A DNA stretch of 5,199 nt from Candidatus Nanohalarchaeota archaeon (GCA_017610545.1 JAFCBV010000092.1:1-5199); one strand, 5' to 3'. Shown: positions 1-4,743, numbered from the stretch's first letter. Translations and numbers: made by a program. The notes: generated by a model not told the origin, from the sequence alone.

Positions 1-42
1 CAGCAGATTTTCAAGTGGAACACGCAGGCAAAAATGTCCTGA
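1..42 (+). CDS. Possible C-terminal end of an upstream gene (5' truncated)
   Basis: Reading from base 1 gives thirteen codons (QQIFKWNTQAKMS) and a TGA at 40-42, two bases before the ATG at 44. A stop placed just before the next start is common in compact archaeal operons. The other two frames are also open here: frame 2 runs straight into the next gene, and frame 3 stays open to a TAG at 105-107. The assignment rests only on spacing, and no function can be inferred. Confidence 0.3.
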   Translation, partial: QQIFKWNTQAKMS

Positions 43-43
43 G

Positions 44-364
44 ATGGACGAAAACGGACAAGTGCCCTGTATTATTGAACAGCTATATTTTGCAGCACTT
101 AGATTAGAGGCCTTGAAACATTACGAACAAATTCGAACTGAGCAAACAGGCGAAGTAAAACCAATAGGAAGTGCCTGCGACACTTACCACGCAACACATG
201 AACTAATAAAAGCAGATTACAGAGAACTCGTAGAAAATGGAGTCGAATTCGATCCAGAACTTATTGCAGAAATTGATGGGCTATACAGTGAGGACACACA
301 GGAATTCTTTAAAAATGGTTGTCCTACTCTGAAAGAGATAATGGCTGAAGTGGCAATTCCATAA
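44..364 (+). CDS. Hypothetical acidic, mostly helical protein, 106 aa
   Basis: I do not recognise this protein. The frame runs from ATG 44 to TAA 362-364 with codon choice that looks coding. It is rich in Glu/Asp and in residues that favour helix (for example FAALRLEALKHYEQ near residues 17-30), with no membrane segment or signal peptide. Cysteines are at about 9, 45 and 93; they do not form an obvious CxxC metal site. The start is uncertain: the frame stays open to the window edge and would add KCPE just before the Met, so the gene may be 5' truncated, and no Shine-Dalgarno sequence precedes ATG 44. The upstream TGA at 40-42 in another frame favours ATG 44 as a coupled start. It is followed by 113 bp holding the pan promoter, so it is probably the last gene of an upstream unit. 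Confidence 0.7.
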   Translation: MDENGQVPCIIEQLYFAALRLEALKHYEQIRTEQTGEVKPIGSACDTYHATHELIKADYRELVENGVEFDPELIAEIDGLYSEDTQEFFKNGCPTLKEIMAEVAIP

Positions 365-447
365 GCACCTTATTTATTTCAGGATCTCTGGATATGTGTT
401 GTGTATGGCAGAAATATTTATTTGAAATTACATAACAGCCCCTATAA

Positions 448-456
448 TTATATATA
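448..456 (+). promoter_or_regulatory. TATA-like box A for pan
   Basis: TTATATATA lies in an AT-rich stretch. The centre of the box is about 26.5 bp from the ATG at 478, the distance expected between an archaeal box A and its transcription start. This implies a leaderless or nearly leaderless mRNA and supports ATG 478 over the in-frame ATG 469. Bases 365-447 hold nothing else I can identify. Confidence 0.6.
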
Positions 457-1196
457 GTATCCGCGTCAATGTTTTTTATGGAATCTGCAAAAGCTGAAGA
501 AACGCTGATTGACGGTCTAATTCCTGGCGCGCTCACTATTGATCAGGAAAACGCTATTTTGAAAAACACTGTCGGCGAGTTGAAAAATGAACTTTCAAAA
601 TATCAGCGCATGCCGTTTCTTGTAAGCACCATTGTTGACATAATGTCGCCTGATGAAGTAGTTATCAGGCTCAATGGCGGAGATTTTTATGTCACGGTTG
701 CAAATGAGCTTGTGGGGCATCTGAAGATTCATGACCGTGTGCTTATTGAACAGAAGTCCCTTGTTGTTGTGAAAAAAATAGGGGTTTCAAAGCATTTTGA
801 TGTTTCAAACTATGTAATAATCGAGAAACCGAAAATGTCGTGGAAAACTGTCGGTGGCCTTGAGAGCCAAGTTGAAGAAATGAAAGAAGTTCTTGAGATG
901 CCTCTTCTTCACCCCGATCTTTTCGAAAAGGTCGGTATCGACCCACCCAAAGGCATACTTCTTCACGGTCCGCCAGGCACTGGAAAGACGCTTCTTGCAA
1001 AGGCTGCGGCCGCAACCACACACGCAACATTTATCGAAATTGTCGGCTCTGAGCTTGTGCAGAAGTTCATAGGAGAAGGGACGAAATTTGTGAAATCTAT
1101 CTTCGACCTCGCGCGCGAGAAAGCGCCATCAATCATATTCATTGATGAAATTGACGCAATTGCTGCAAGACGAATAGAAGTCGGAACATCCGGCGA

Positions 1197-1268
1197 GCGC
1201 GAGGTTCAGCGCACATTTATGCAGCTTTTGGCGCGCGAGGTTCAGCGCACATTTATGCAGCTTTTGGC
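1197..1268 (+). repeat. Perfect 36-bp tandem duplication inside pan
   Basis: Bases 1197-1232 and 1233-1268 are identical over all 36 positions and mismatch immediately outside. The unit encodes twelve residues (REVQRTFMQLLA), so the reading frame is kept. Other PAN proteins have this helix once, running directly into AEIDGF. The absence of any synonymous difference means the event is very recent or artefactual. Confidence 0.95.
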
Positions 1269-1467
1269 TGAGATTGATGGATTTCGCCCACTCGGCAACG
1301 TCAAGATTGTGGGGGCAACAAACAGGCTTGACATACTTGACCCTGCGGTAACAAGGCCGGGACGGCTTGATCGCATGCTCAAAGTACCTCTTCCAAACGC
1401 AAAAGGAAGAGAAGAAATATTCAAGATACATACTGCCAAAATGAGCCTTGACTCAACTGTTGACCTG

Positions 1468-1472
1468 GCATG
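1468..1472 (+). other. Deletion junction in the pan lid domain
   Basis: Upstream of the junction the frame reads the canonical KMSLDSTVDL. Directly downstream, in a different frame, ATG GAT GAC TTT GAA at 1470 begins MDDFEKAIAKL, which normally lies about 35 residues further on. Only about two bases remain where roughly 105 are expected, so about 100 bp is missing, including the conserved lid segment (GASGADLKA-type). The missing length is an estimate from memory of related PAN proteins. Confidence 0.75.
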
Positions 1473-1547
1473 GATGACTTTGAAAAAGCGATTGCAAAGC
1501 TTGCAAAGCCTGTTAGAAACAGCCACTTGAGGATGTATGGGGAGTAG

Positions 1548-1553
1548 TTTATA
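1548..1553 (+). promoter_or_regulatory. TATA-like box A for the metallophosphoesterase
   Basis: TTTATA begins directly after the restored pan stop (1545-1547). It is centred about 34 bp before ATG 1585, so transcription would begin a few bases upstream of the start codon. The short leader is pyrimidine-rich and has no Shine-Dalgarno sequence. Confidence 0.5.
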
Positions 1554-1584
1554 CCTTTTTAACTGTTTCTTTCAATCTTTAGTT

Positions 1585-2184
1585 ATGAAACTCCTTTGCA
1601 CAGCAGACCTGCACAGAAGCGAGGCGCTCGCCCAAAAAGTGCTTGATACAATTGATGCTGAAAAGATAGATGTCCTGATAAACTGCGGGGACTTTCTAAG
1701 TAATGATTTCGCTGCAAATTTCTTCAGAAGGCTAAAAGTGCGCTCATTCATAGTTCCCGGCAACTGGGATCCCGGGCTGAAGTCGCTTGAGAAAAATGTC
1801 ACCGTCCTGAACCACGGAATAAAAGAGTATAATGGGTACTATTTTCTTGCCTCAAGCTCAGGCTTTCCTTCTGACAGCGAGGCAATGATGGATGGAACCC
1901 AAGGAATTGATGCGAAGAAAATAATATTTATGACGCACTACCCCCCGGAAGGTGTGCTTGACCGCGCATGGAGTTCTCGCGCAGGCTATGCGGGGTACAG
2001 GCAGTTCGATGAGGCAAAAAAGCCCCTTGCGCATGTATTCGGCCACATACATGAGGATAACGGGCATATAATGCACAATGGCACCATGTACATAAACTGT
2101 GCACTTGCCCTAATCCCGCAGGCGTATGTTTTTGATACAGAAAACGTGTCTGTGAAAACGGTTGTTATGGGCGAAATTAAATAA
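1585..2184 (+). CDS. Icc-like calcineurin-type metallophosphoesterase
   Basis: A 199-aa protein with the complete set of metallophosphoesterase motifs: DLH (D8, H10), GD (G35-D36), GNWD (N60, in place of the commoner GNHD), THYPP (H118) and GHIH (H154, H156). These residues bind the two metal ions that hydrolyse phosphoester bonds. The block THYPPEGVLDR followed by GHIHEDNG matches the COG2129 group of Icc-related phosphoesterases, whose physiological substrates are mostly unknown. The protein is cytosolic, with no signal peptide or membrane segment. I chose ATG 1585 over the in-frame ATG 1537 because MKLLCTADLH is the usual beginning of the fold, and because 1537 would overlap both the true end of pan and the box A. 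The stop at 2182-2184 directly abuts the 3' end of the opposite-strand tRNA-Ala gene. Confidence 0.92.
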   Translation: MKLLCTADLHRSEALAQKVLDTIDAEKIDVLINCGDFLSNDFAANFFRRLKVRSFIVPGNWDPGLKSLEKNVTVLNHGIKEYNGYYFLASSSGFPSDSEAMMDGTQGIDAKKIIFMTHYPPEGVLDRAWSSRAGYAGYRQFDEAKKPLAHVFGHIHEDNGHIMHNGTMYINCALALIPQAYVFDTENVSVKTVVMGEIK

Positions 2185-2294
2185 TGGACTGGACGGGATT
2201 TTCGAAAGTTCATTGCGAAATGAAATGATACCTAAATCGAACCCGCGGCCTCTGCCATGCCAGGGCAGCGCTCTACCGACTGAGCCACCAGCCC
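2185..2294 (-). tRNA. tRNA-Ala (anticodon GGC) with a 37-nt intron in the T-loop
   Basis: Read on the minus strand from 2294: acceptor GGGCTGG, T8 G9, D-arm GCTC/GAGC with an A14-GG-A21 loop, anticodon stem CTGCC/GGCAG with loop CTGGCAT (anticodon GGC at 2261-2259), variable AGGCC, T-stem GCGGG, then TTCGAT. The sequence then departs from any tRNA for 37 nt and resumes at 2198 with T, CCCGT, CCAGTCC and A73 at 2185. The resumed part pairs fully with the 5' half: five T-stem pairs (one G-U) and seven acceptor pairs, including G3-U70, the identity mark of tRNA-Ala. The mature molecule is exactly 73 nt. CCA is not encoded. The gene is convergent with the phosphoesterase gene, with no base between them. 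Confidence 0.92.
2199..2235 (-). other. tRNA intron with bulge-helix-bulge splice motif (between positions 59 and 60)
   Basis: The excised RNA fits the archaeal splicing-endonuclease motif. The outer helix is the T-stem. Then comes a 3-nt bulge A2200 A2199 U2198, a 4-bp central helix (U54 U55 C56 G57 with C2204 to A2201), and a 3-nt bulge A58 U2236 U2235. After one U-U mismatch there is an inner stem A2233-U2206 through U2230-A2209, continuing past one bulged A as UCAUU/AAUGA (2228-2224 with 2214-2210) with a 9-nt loop. Cutting after the second base of each bulge gives a normal 7-nt T-loop, TTCGATT. Splice points are inferred from the structure. Confidence 0.82.
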
Positions 2295-2324
2295 ACTATC
2301 TACAATACGCTTTCTAAATGAATG

Positions 2325-2335
2325 TTTATAAAAAG
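2325..2335 (-). promoter_or_regulatory. Box A promoter of tRNA-Ala
   Basis: The minus strand reads CTTTTTATAAA, a strong TATA-like element centred about 35 bp upstream of the tRNA 5' end at 2294. Transcription would begin about 8 nt before the mature 5' end, leaving a short leader for RNase P to remove. Confidence 0.65.
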
Positions 2336-2389
2336 AACACATCATGAAACCTCTATGAAACCCTGAAGTCGCTGTCGCTCCAACATCCG

Positions 2390-2408
2390 AGAAAAGCGTA
2401 GCTTTTCT
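2390..2408. repeat. Hairpin 1, AGAAAAGC-GTA-GCTTTTCT
   Basis: Perfect 8-bp stem with a 3-nt loop. The core GAAAAGCRTAGCTTTTC recurs at 2572-2588 with one loop difference, 181 bp away in the same orientation. Confidence 0.9.
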
Positions 2409-2410
2409 GG

Positions 2411-2443
2411 ATATTCAAAATCACGCACGTGATTTTGAGATAT
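2411..2443. repeat. Hairpin 2, long palindrome around CAAAATCACG / CGTGATTTTG
   Basis: The inner 10-bp stem (2416-2425 with 2428-2437) extends by T2415-A2438 and then, past a single extra G at 2439, by ATAT/ATAT (2411-2414 with 2440-2443). It has the same plan as the hairpin at 2591-2625. Confidence 0.9.
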
Positions 2444-2482
2444 TTCGGAAATACACTTCGCAAATTTCCTTATTTCAGAAAC

Positions 2483-2511
2483 CCTAAAAATTCCAATGTG
2501 GAATTTTGGGG
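2483..2511. repeat. Hairpin 4, AAAATTCC-AATGT-GGAATTTT
   Basis: Perfect 8-bp stem (2487-2494 with 2500-2507) and a 5-nt loop. Beyond one A-G mismatch it extends by CCT/GGG (2483-2485 with 2509-2511, one G-U). Confidence 0.85.
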
Positions 2512-2538
2512 TCGCAAAAACGCAAGCGTTTTTAGCGA
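2512..2538. repeat. Hairpin 5, AAAAACGC-AA-GCGTTTTT with TCGC/GCGA base
   Basis: Inner 8-bp stem 2516-2523 with 2526-2533. After a single bulged A (2534) the stem continues as TCGC 2512-2515 with GCGA 2535-2538. The hairpin at 2625-2652 has the same bulged A and CGC/GCG base around an unrelated inner stem. Confidence 0.9.
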
Positions 2539-2542
2539 TGCA

Positions 2543-2562
2543 AGAAATGCGATAGCATTTCT
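2543..2562. repeat. Hairpin 6, AGAAATGC-GATA-GCATTTCT
   Basis: Perfect 8-bp stem and 4-nt loop. Compared with hairpins 1 and 7, an A-T pair is replaced by a T-A pair, changing both arms together. Confidence 0.9.
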
Positions 2563-2571
2563 GAAATCCTG

Positions 2572-2588
2572 GAAAAGCATAGCTTTTC
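2572..2588. repeat. Hairpin 7, second copy of GAAAAGC-ATA-GCTTTTC
   Basis: Seven-bp stem with a 3-nt loop, identical to the core of hairpin 1 except for one loop base. It begins the second copy of the two-hairpin module. Confidence 0.9.
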
Positions 2589-2590
2589 AA

Positions 2591-2625
2591 GATATCTCAA
2601 AATCATATGCCTGATTTTGGATATC
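2591..2625. repeat. Hairpin 8, GATATC-enclosed CAAAATCA / TGATTTTG
   Basis: Outer GATATC/GATATC (2591-2596 with 2620-2625) and inner 8-bp stem (2598-2605 with 2612-2619), separated by one unpaired T at 2597. This is a 14-bp stem with a 6-nt loop. It corresponds to hairpin 2, but the unpaired base is on the other arm. Confidence 0.9.
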
Positions 2626-2652
2626 GCGAAAATTCCAAATGAATTTTCAGCG
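2625..2652. repeat. Hairpin 9, GAAAATTC-CAAAT-GAATTTTC
   Basis: Inner 8-bp stem 2628-2635 with 2641-2648, then a bulged A (2649), then CGC/GCG (2625-2627 with 2650-2652). The basal bases overlap the possible 2373-2379/2649-2655 closing stem, and C2625 is shared with hairpin 8. Confidence 0.85.
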
Positions 2653-2698
2653 ACATCCTAAAGGGTGGAGTTTCAACGGTTGTAAATGAATTGGTATT

Positions 2699-2706
2699 TC
2701 TATAAA
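2699..2706 (+). promoter_or_regulatory. TATA-like box A for the EamA transporter gene
   Basis: TCTATAAA is centred 27.5 bp before ATG 2730, matching the leaderless spacing seen for pan, the channel and the methylthiotransferase. Bases 2656-2698, between the hairpin array and this box, contain nothing else recognised. Confidence 0.65.
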
Positions 2707-2729
2707 TGCATTGTATTCCATGTGTCTTT

Positions 2730-3614
2730 ATGGAGCTTTGGATAATTCTTTCAATCATTCCTGCAATGCTTTGGGCGATTGTAAATGTTATTGATAAATA
2801 CGTGCTGACTAACTGCGTGCGCACGCCGAATATCCCAATAACAGTTCTTGGAATTATAGGCATGCTTACAAGCGGAGTAATATACATCACAAAAGGTTTT
2901 GGTGCCCTGTCATACACCAACATATTCCTGTCACTTGTGGCAGGGGCATTTTACCTGCTTCTGGTTTTTTTCTATTTCAAAGCAATGCAGATTGAGGATG
3001 CTTCAAGAGTAATCCCTCTGTTCTACCTGAACGTGATACTTATTGCGGTTGTTGCGGCTGCCTTTTTGGGCGAGGTTTTTACTTTTTCGGCATATGTCGG
3101 TATAGTTCTTATGATTATTGGCGCGCTGTTGATTTCATCAAGAAGCATTTCGAAAATAAGCGTCGGAAAAGCTTTCTGGCTAATGATGCTTGCTGTCATT
3201 TTTTCGGCAGCAAACAATATCCTGACAAAATACCTTCTGGATTTTACAGATTTCTGGACAATATTTTCATACGGCCGAATTGGTTTTTTTGTTGCTGCAA
3301 TACCTCTGTTTTATTTAGGAATTTCAGAACTTGTAAACATAACAAAGAACAAAAAGAGAACAATCGCCATCATAACTACAAGCGAACTTCTCGGGACCGT
3401 CGGGTCTGTGTCTATTACCGCTGCAACAGCAATAGGGTATGTTACCCTTGTTAATGCAATATCCTCTTTGCAGCCATTTTTCCTGCTGGTTTTGACTGTA
3501 CTGATAAGCACATTCTTCCCAAAAATCCTAAAGGAAGAAACATCAAAGAAAACTGTTTTGCAAAAGCTCTTTGCAATAGCCATGATATTATCGGGCGCAC
3601 TTTTGATTGCCTGA
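2730..3614 (+). CDS. EamA/DMT-superfamily membrane transporter
   Basis: A 294-aa very hydrophobic protein with about ten predicted membrane helices arranged as two EamA repeats (about residues 2-137 and 147-293), the normal length and plan for drug/metabolite transporter family permeases. The characteristic segment EDASRVIPLFYLNVILIAV (89-107) followed by FLGE (112-115) ends the first repeat. Its counterpart, GYVTLVNAISSLQPF followed by a helix and KILKEE (236-270), is in the second. The substrate cannot be predicted; family members move amino acids, nucleotide sugars or other small metabolites. I chose ATG 2730 (MELWIIL) over ATG 2706 because the upstream codons overlap the box A and the first helix begins immediately after it. 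The stop is 4 bp from the stop of the convergent channel gene. Confidence 0.9.
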   Translation: MELWIILSIIPAMLWAIVNVIDKYVLTNCVRTPNIPITVLGIIGMLTSGVIYITKGFGALSYTNIFLSLVAGAFYLLLVFFYFKAMQIEDASRVIPLFYLNVILIAVVAAAFLGEVFTFSAYVGIVLMIIGALLISSRSISKISVGKAFWLMMLAVIFSAANNILTKYLLDFTDFWTIFSYGRIGFFVAAIPLFYLGISELVNITKNKKRTIAIITTSELLGTVGSVSITAATAIGYVTLVNAISSLQPFFLLVLTVLISTFFPKILKEETSKKTVLQKLFAIAMILSGALLIA

Positions 3615-3618
3615 AGAA

Positions 3619-4689
3619 CTATCCCTTTTTCTGGTAAATGGTCTGTGTCGGGAACGGAATGTCAATCTTTGCCTTTCTGAACTCCTTGTCTATGCCCTCA
3701 TTGACCTTGTCCTTGACAGTTCCTGCATGGCGCGGGTCATCAACCCTCATTATGAGAAGGAAGTTCAGGGAAAAGTCCGCATGCGATATAAAGAGCACAA
3801 GCGGCTTTGGTTTTTCCAGCACAACATCAACTGAGTTTGCAACCTTGAGAAGCGTCTTTTTGACCAAAGCAACGTTTGAGCCATATGCAACACCGATTGT
3901 CATCTTGACTTTTGTGCGCGACCCGGGAAGATTATAATTGATTATCTTTGCGCTTGCCATCTGATCATTTGGAATTATAATAACCGTATCATCCAATGTC
4001 TTGATTCTTGTTGTCCTTATGCCGATTTCATAAACATCGCCAAGTTCCCCGGAATCAAGCTTTATCCGGTCACCAATCTTGAAAGGGCGGTCAAAATAAA
4101 TCGAGACACCACCAAAGATATTTGCAATCGTGTCCTTTGCAGCAAAAGCAATTGCAAATCCTGCGATTCCTGCAGAGGCAAGAAGCGGGGTTATGTCTTT
4201 TTCCCAGATAGTAAGTATCTGAAGAAGCGCAACAATAAGAACCACAAGCTTTGTGACATTTTTTATGAACGGAAGTATGTGCGCGTCAACCTTTGACTTT
4301 GTCTTTTTTGCGACCCCTGCACCGACAAACTCAATAAAAATATTCACTATGCGAAAAAGAGCAATAGAAATTATAACCACGAGAATGCTCGCTATTGTCC
4401 GCTCGAAATAAAATTCTGTACTCCCTGAGATTCCTGCAACTTTTGCTGCCACCAGTGCGCCAATCAAAAGAACCATATAATAGAGGGGGCTGTGGATTGC
4501 ATGAACTATTCTGTCGTCAATGTCTGTTTTTGTCTTTCCGACAAGTTTTGGCACAAGTTTCTCAAACACAAAAGAAACGATTTTTGCAGCAAGGAAAGAC
4601 AAAACAAGAATTACTAAAGCACCTATGTAGTTGGACCCAAAAGTCCCGGGCATTATGTTTTCGAGCAGGAGTGCATCAATATAAGACAT
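3619..4689 (-). CDS. MscS-family mechanosensitive ion channel
   Basis: A 356-aa membrane protein that would open under membrane tension to release ions during osmotic downshock. Likely helices are at about 21-42, 68-88, 98-122 and 141-162, followed by the signature Gly/Ala-rich pore helix GIAGFAIAFAAKDTIANIFGG (about 174-194). After it comes the hallmark YFDRPFKIGDRIKLD (198-212) that opens the beta domain. The cytoplasmic part contains TTRIKTLDDTVIIIPN (226-241) and ends in the alpha/beta domain with DIPFPTQTIY (343-352). Length and order fit small archaeal MscS channels of the MscMJ type. ATG 4689 is supported by a TATA-like box centred 27.5 bp upstream, implying a leaderless message. The gene is convergent with the EamA transporter and divergent from the methylthiotransferase. 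Which solutes it passes cannot be read from sequence. Confidence 0.94.
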   Translation of the reverse strand: MSYIDALLLENIMPGTFGSNYIGALVILVLSFLAAKIVSFVFEKLVPKLVGKTKTDIDDRIVHAIHSPLYYMVLLIGALVAAKVAGISGSTEFYFERTIASILVVIISIALFRIVNIFIEFVGAGVAKKTKSKVDAHILPFIKNVTKLVVLIVALLQILTIWEKDITPLLASAGIAGFAIAFAAKDTIANIFGGVSIYFDRPFKIGDRIKLDSGELGDVYEIGIRTTRIKTLDDTVIIIPNDQMASAKIINYNLPGSRTKVKMTIGVAYGSNVALVKKTLLKVANSVDVVLEKPKPLVLFISHADFSLNFLLIMRVDDPRHAGTVKDKVNEGIDKEFRKAKIDIPFPTQTIYQKKG

Positions 4690-4699
4690 ACAGCCAATA

Positions 4700-4709
4700 T
4701 GCGCTTTGG
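4700..4709 (+). repeat. Direct repeat TGCGCTTTGG, left copy
   Basis: This ten-base word recurs exactly at 4728-4737. The two copies lie on either side of the central TATA-like element in the divergent promoter region, 28 bp apart start to start. They are candidate operator half-sites, with no direct evidence of binding. Confidence 0.6.
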
Positions 4710-4712
4710 AAC

Positions 4713-4720
4713 TTAATAAA
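4713..4720. promoter_or_regulatory. Shared bidirectional TATA-like element
   Basis: TTAATAAA on the plus strand reads TTTATTAA on the minus strand. Its centre (4716.5) is 27.5 bp from the A of the channel start codon at 4689 and 27.5 bp from the A of the methylthiotransferase start codon at 4744. No other well-placed box A exists for either gene within the 54-bp region, so one element probably serves both leaderless messages. Confidence 0.55.
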
Positions 4721-4727
4721 GCTGGAG

Positions 4728-4737
4728 TGCGCTTTGG
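4728..4737 (+). repeat. Direct repeat TGCGCTTTGG, right copy
   Basis: Identical to 4700-4709. It lies between the TATA-like element and ATG 4744, close to the likely start point of the methylthiotransferase transcript, so a bound protein could block transcription. Confidence 0.6.
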
Positions 4738-4743
4738 TACTAT

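Larger units (their letters stand above)
478..1547 (+). pseudogene. pan: Proteasome-activating nucleotidase (PAN), damaged by a duplication and a frameshifting deletion
   Basis: PAN is the hexameric AAA+ unfoldase that feeds substrates to the archaeal 20S proteasome. From ATG 478 (box A spacing) the frame reads 350 aa to TGA 1528-1530. Visible parts: short coiled coil at residues 21-43; OB domain at about 47-102; AAA+ core from 115. Motifs: Walker A GPPGTGKT 164-171, pore loop KFIG 196-199, Walker B FIDEID 221-226, sensor-1 ATN 280-282, and the arginine fingers in TRPGR 292-296. Two lesions are visible. Residues 241-252 (REVQRTFMQLLA) are repeated exactly as 253-264. After VDL (328-330) the usual lid sequence of about 35 residues is missing. 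The real C-terminus continues in another frame from 1470 (MDDFEKAIAKL...) to TAG 1545-1547, ending HLRMYGE; MYG resembles the proteasome-docking HbYX motif but is followed by one extra residue. As read, the product lacks the lid and tail and should not work as a normal PAN. An assembly or sequencing error could explain both lesions. Confidence 0.85.
2373..2655. repeat. Dense array of about nine related hairpins (unknown element or structured RNA)
   Basis: Nearly every base in this gene-free block belongs to an inverted repeat. Hairpins in order: 2390-2408, 2411-2443, 2447-2469 (weak), 2483-2511, 2512-2538, 2543-2562, 2572-2588, 2591-2625 and 2625-2652. Stems are 7-15 bp with 2-6 nt loops, the weak one excepted. 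They share a style (a run of A, a few G/C, a tiny loop, then the mirror image) but differ in sequence on both arms together. The order hairpin GAAAAGC-GCTTTTC, then hairpin CAAAATCA-TGATTTTG flanked by ATAT, occurs twice (from 2391 and from 2572). A 7-bp pair, TGTCGCT 2373-2379 with AGCGACA 2649-2655, could close the whole block. Short frames crossing it on both strands are by-products of the repeats. No function or family is recognised; a non-autonomous mobile element or a structured RNA are the main options. Confidence 0.85.

Noticed and set aside
324..536. Minus-strand open frame across the pan promoter
   Set aside because: It overlaps the ends of two plus-strand genes and the promoter between them, and looks non-coding.
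743..1526. Minus-strand open frames opposite pan
   Set aside because: These are shadows of the pan coding strand, with no start signals or recognisable protein features.
1537..1584. Earlier start for the metallophosphoesterase at ATG 1537
   Set aside because: It would add sixteen unlike residues before the family's normal N-terminus and overlap the true pan end and the box A.
2236..2294. Truncated tRNA-Ala pseudogene or integration-site remnant
   Set aside because: The complete, fully pairing 3' part lies 37 nt further on with a BHB motif at the junction, so an intron explains it better.
2342..2614. Short open frames on both strands across the hairpin block (82 and 61 codons)
   Set aside because: They consist of translations of the inverted repeats, overlap each other on opposite strands, and have no promoter or family-like sequence.
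2373..2655. CRISPR array
   Set aside because: Repeated units are palindromes of differing sequence with irregular spacing. There is no constant direct repeat with unique spacers of equal length, and no cas genes are nearby.
2373..2655. Insertion sequence
   Set aside because: No transposase frame and no convincing long terminal repeats or target duplication; at most a non-autonomous element.
2706..2729. Earlier start for the EamA transporter at ATG 2706
   Set aside because: This ATG overlaps the TATA-like box, and the expected transcription start lies at about 2730.
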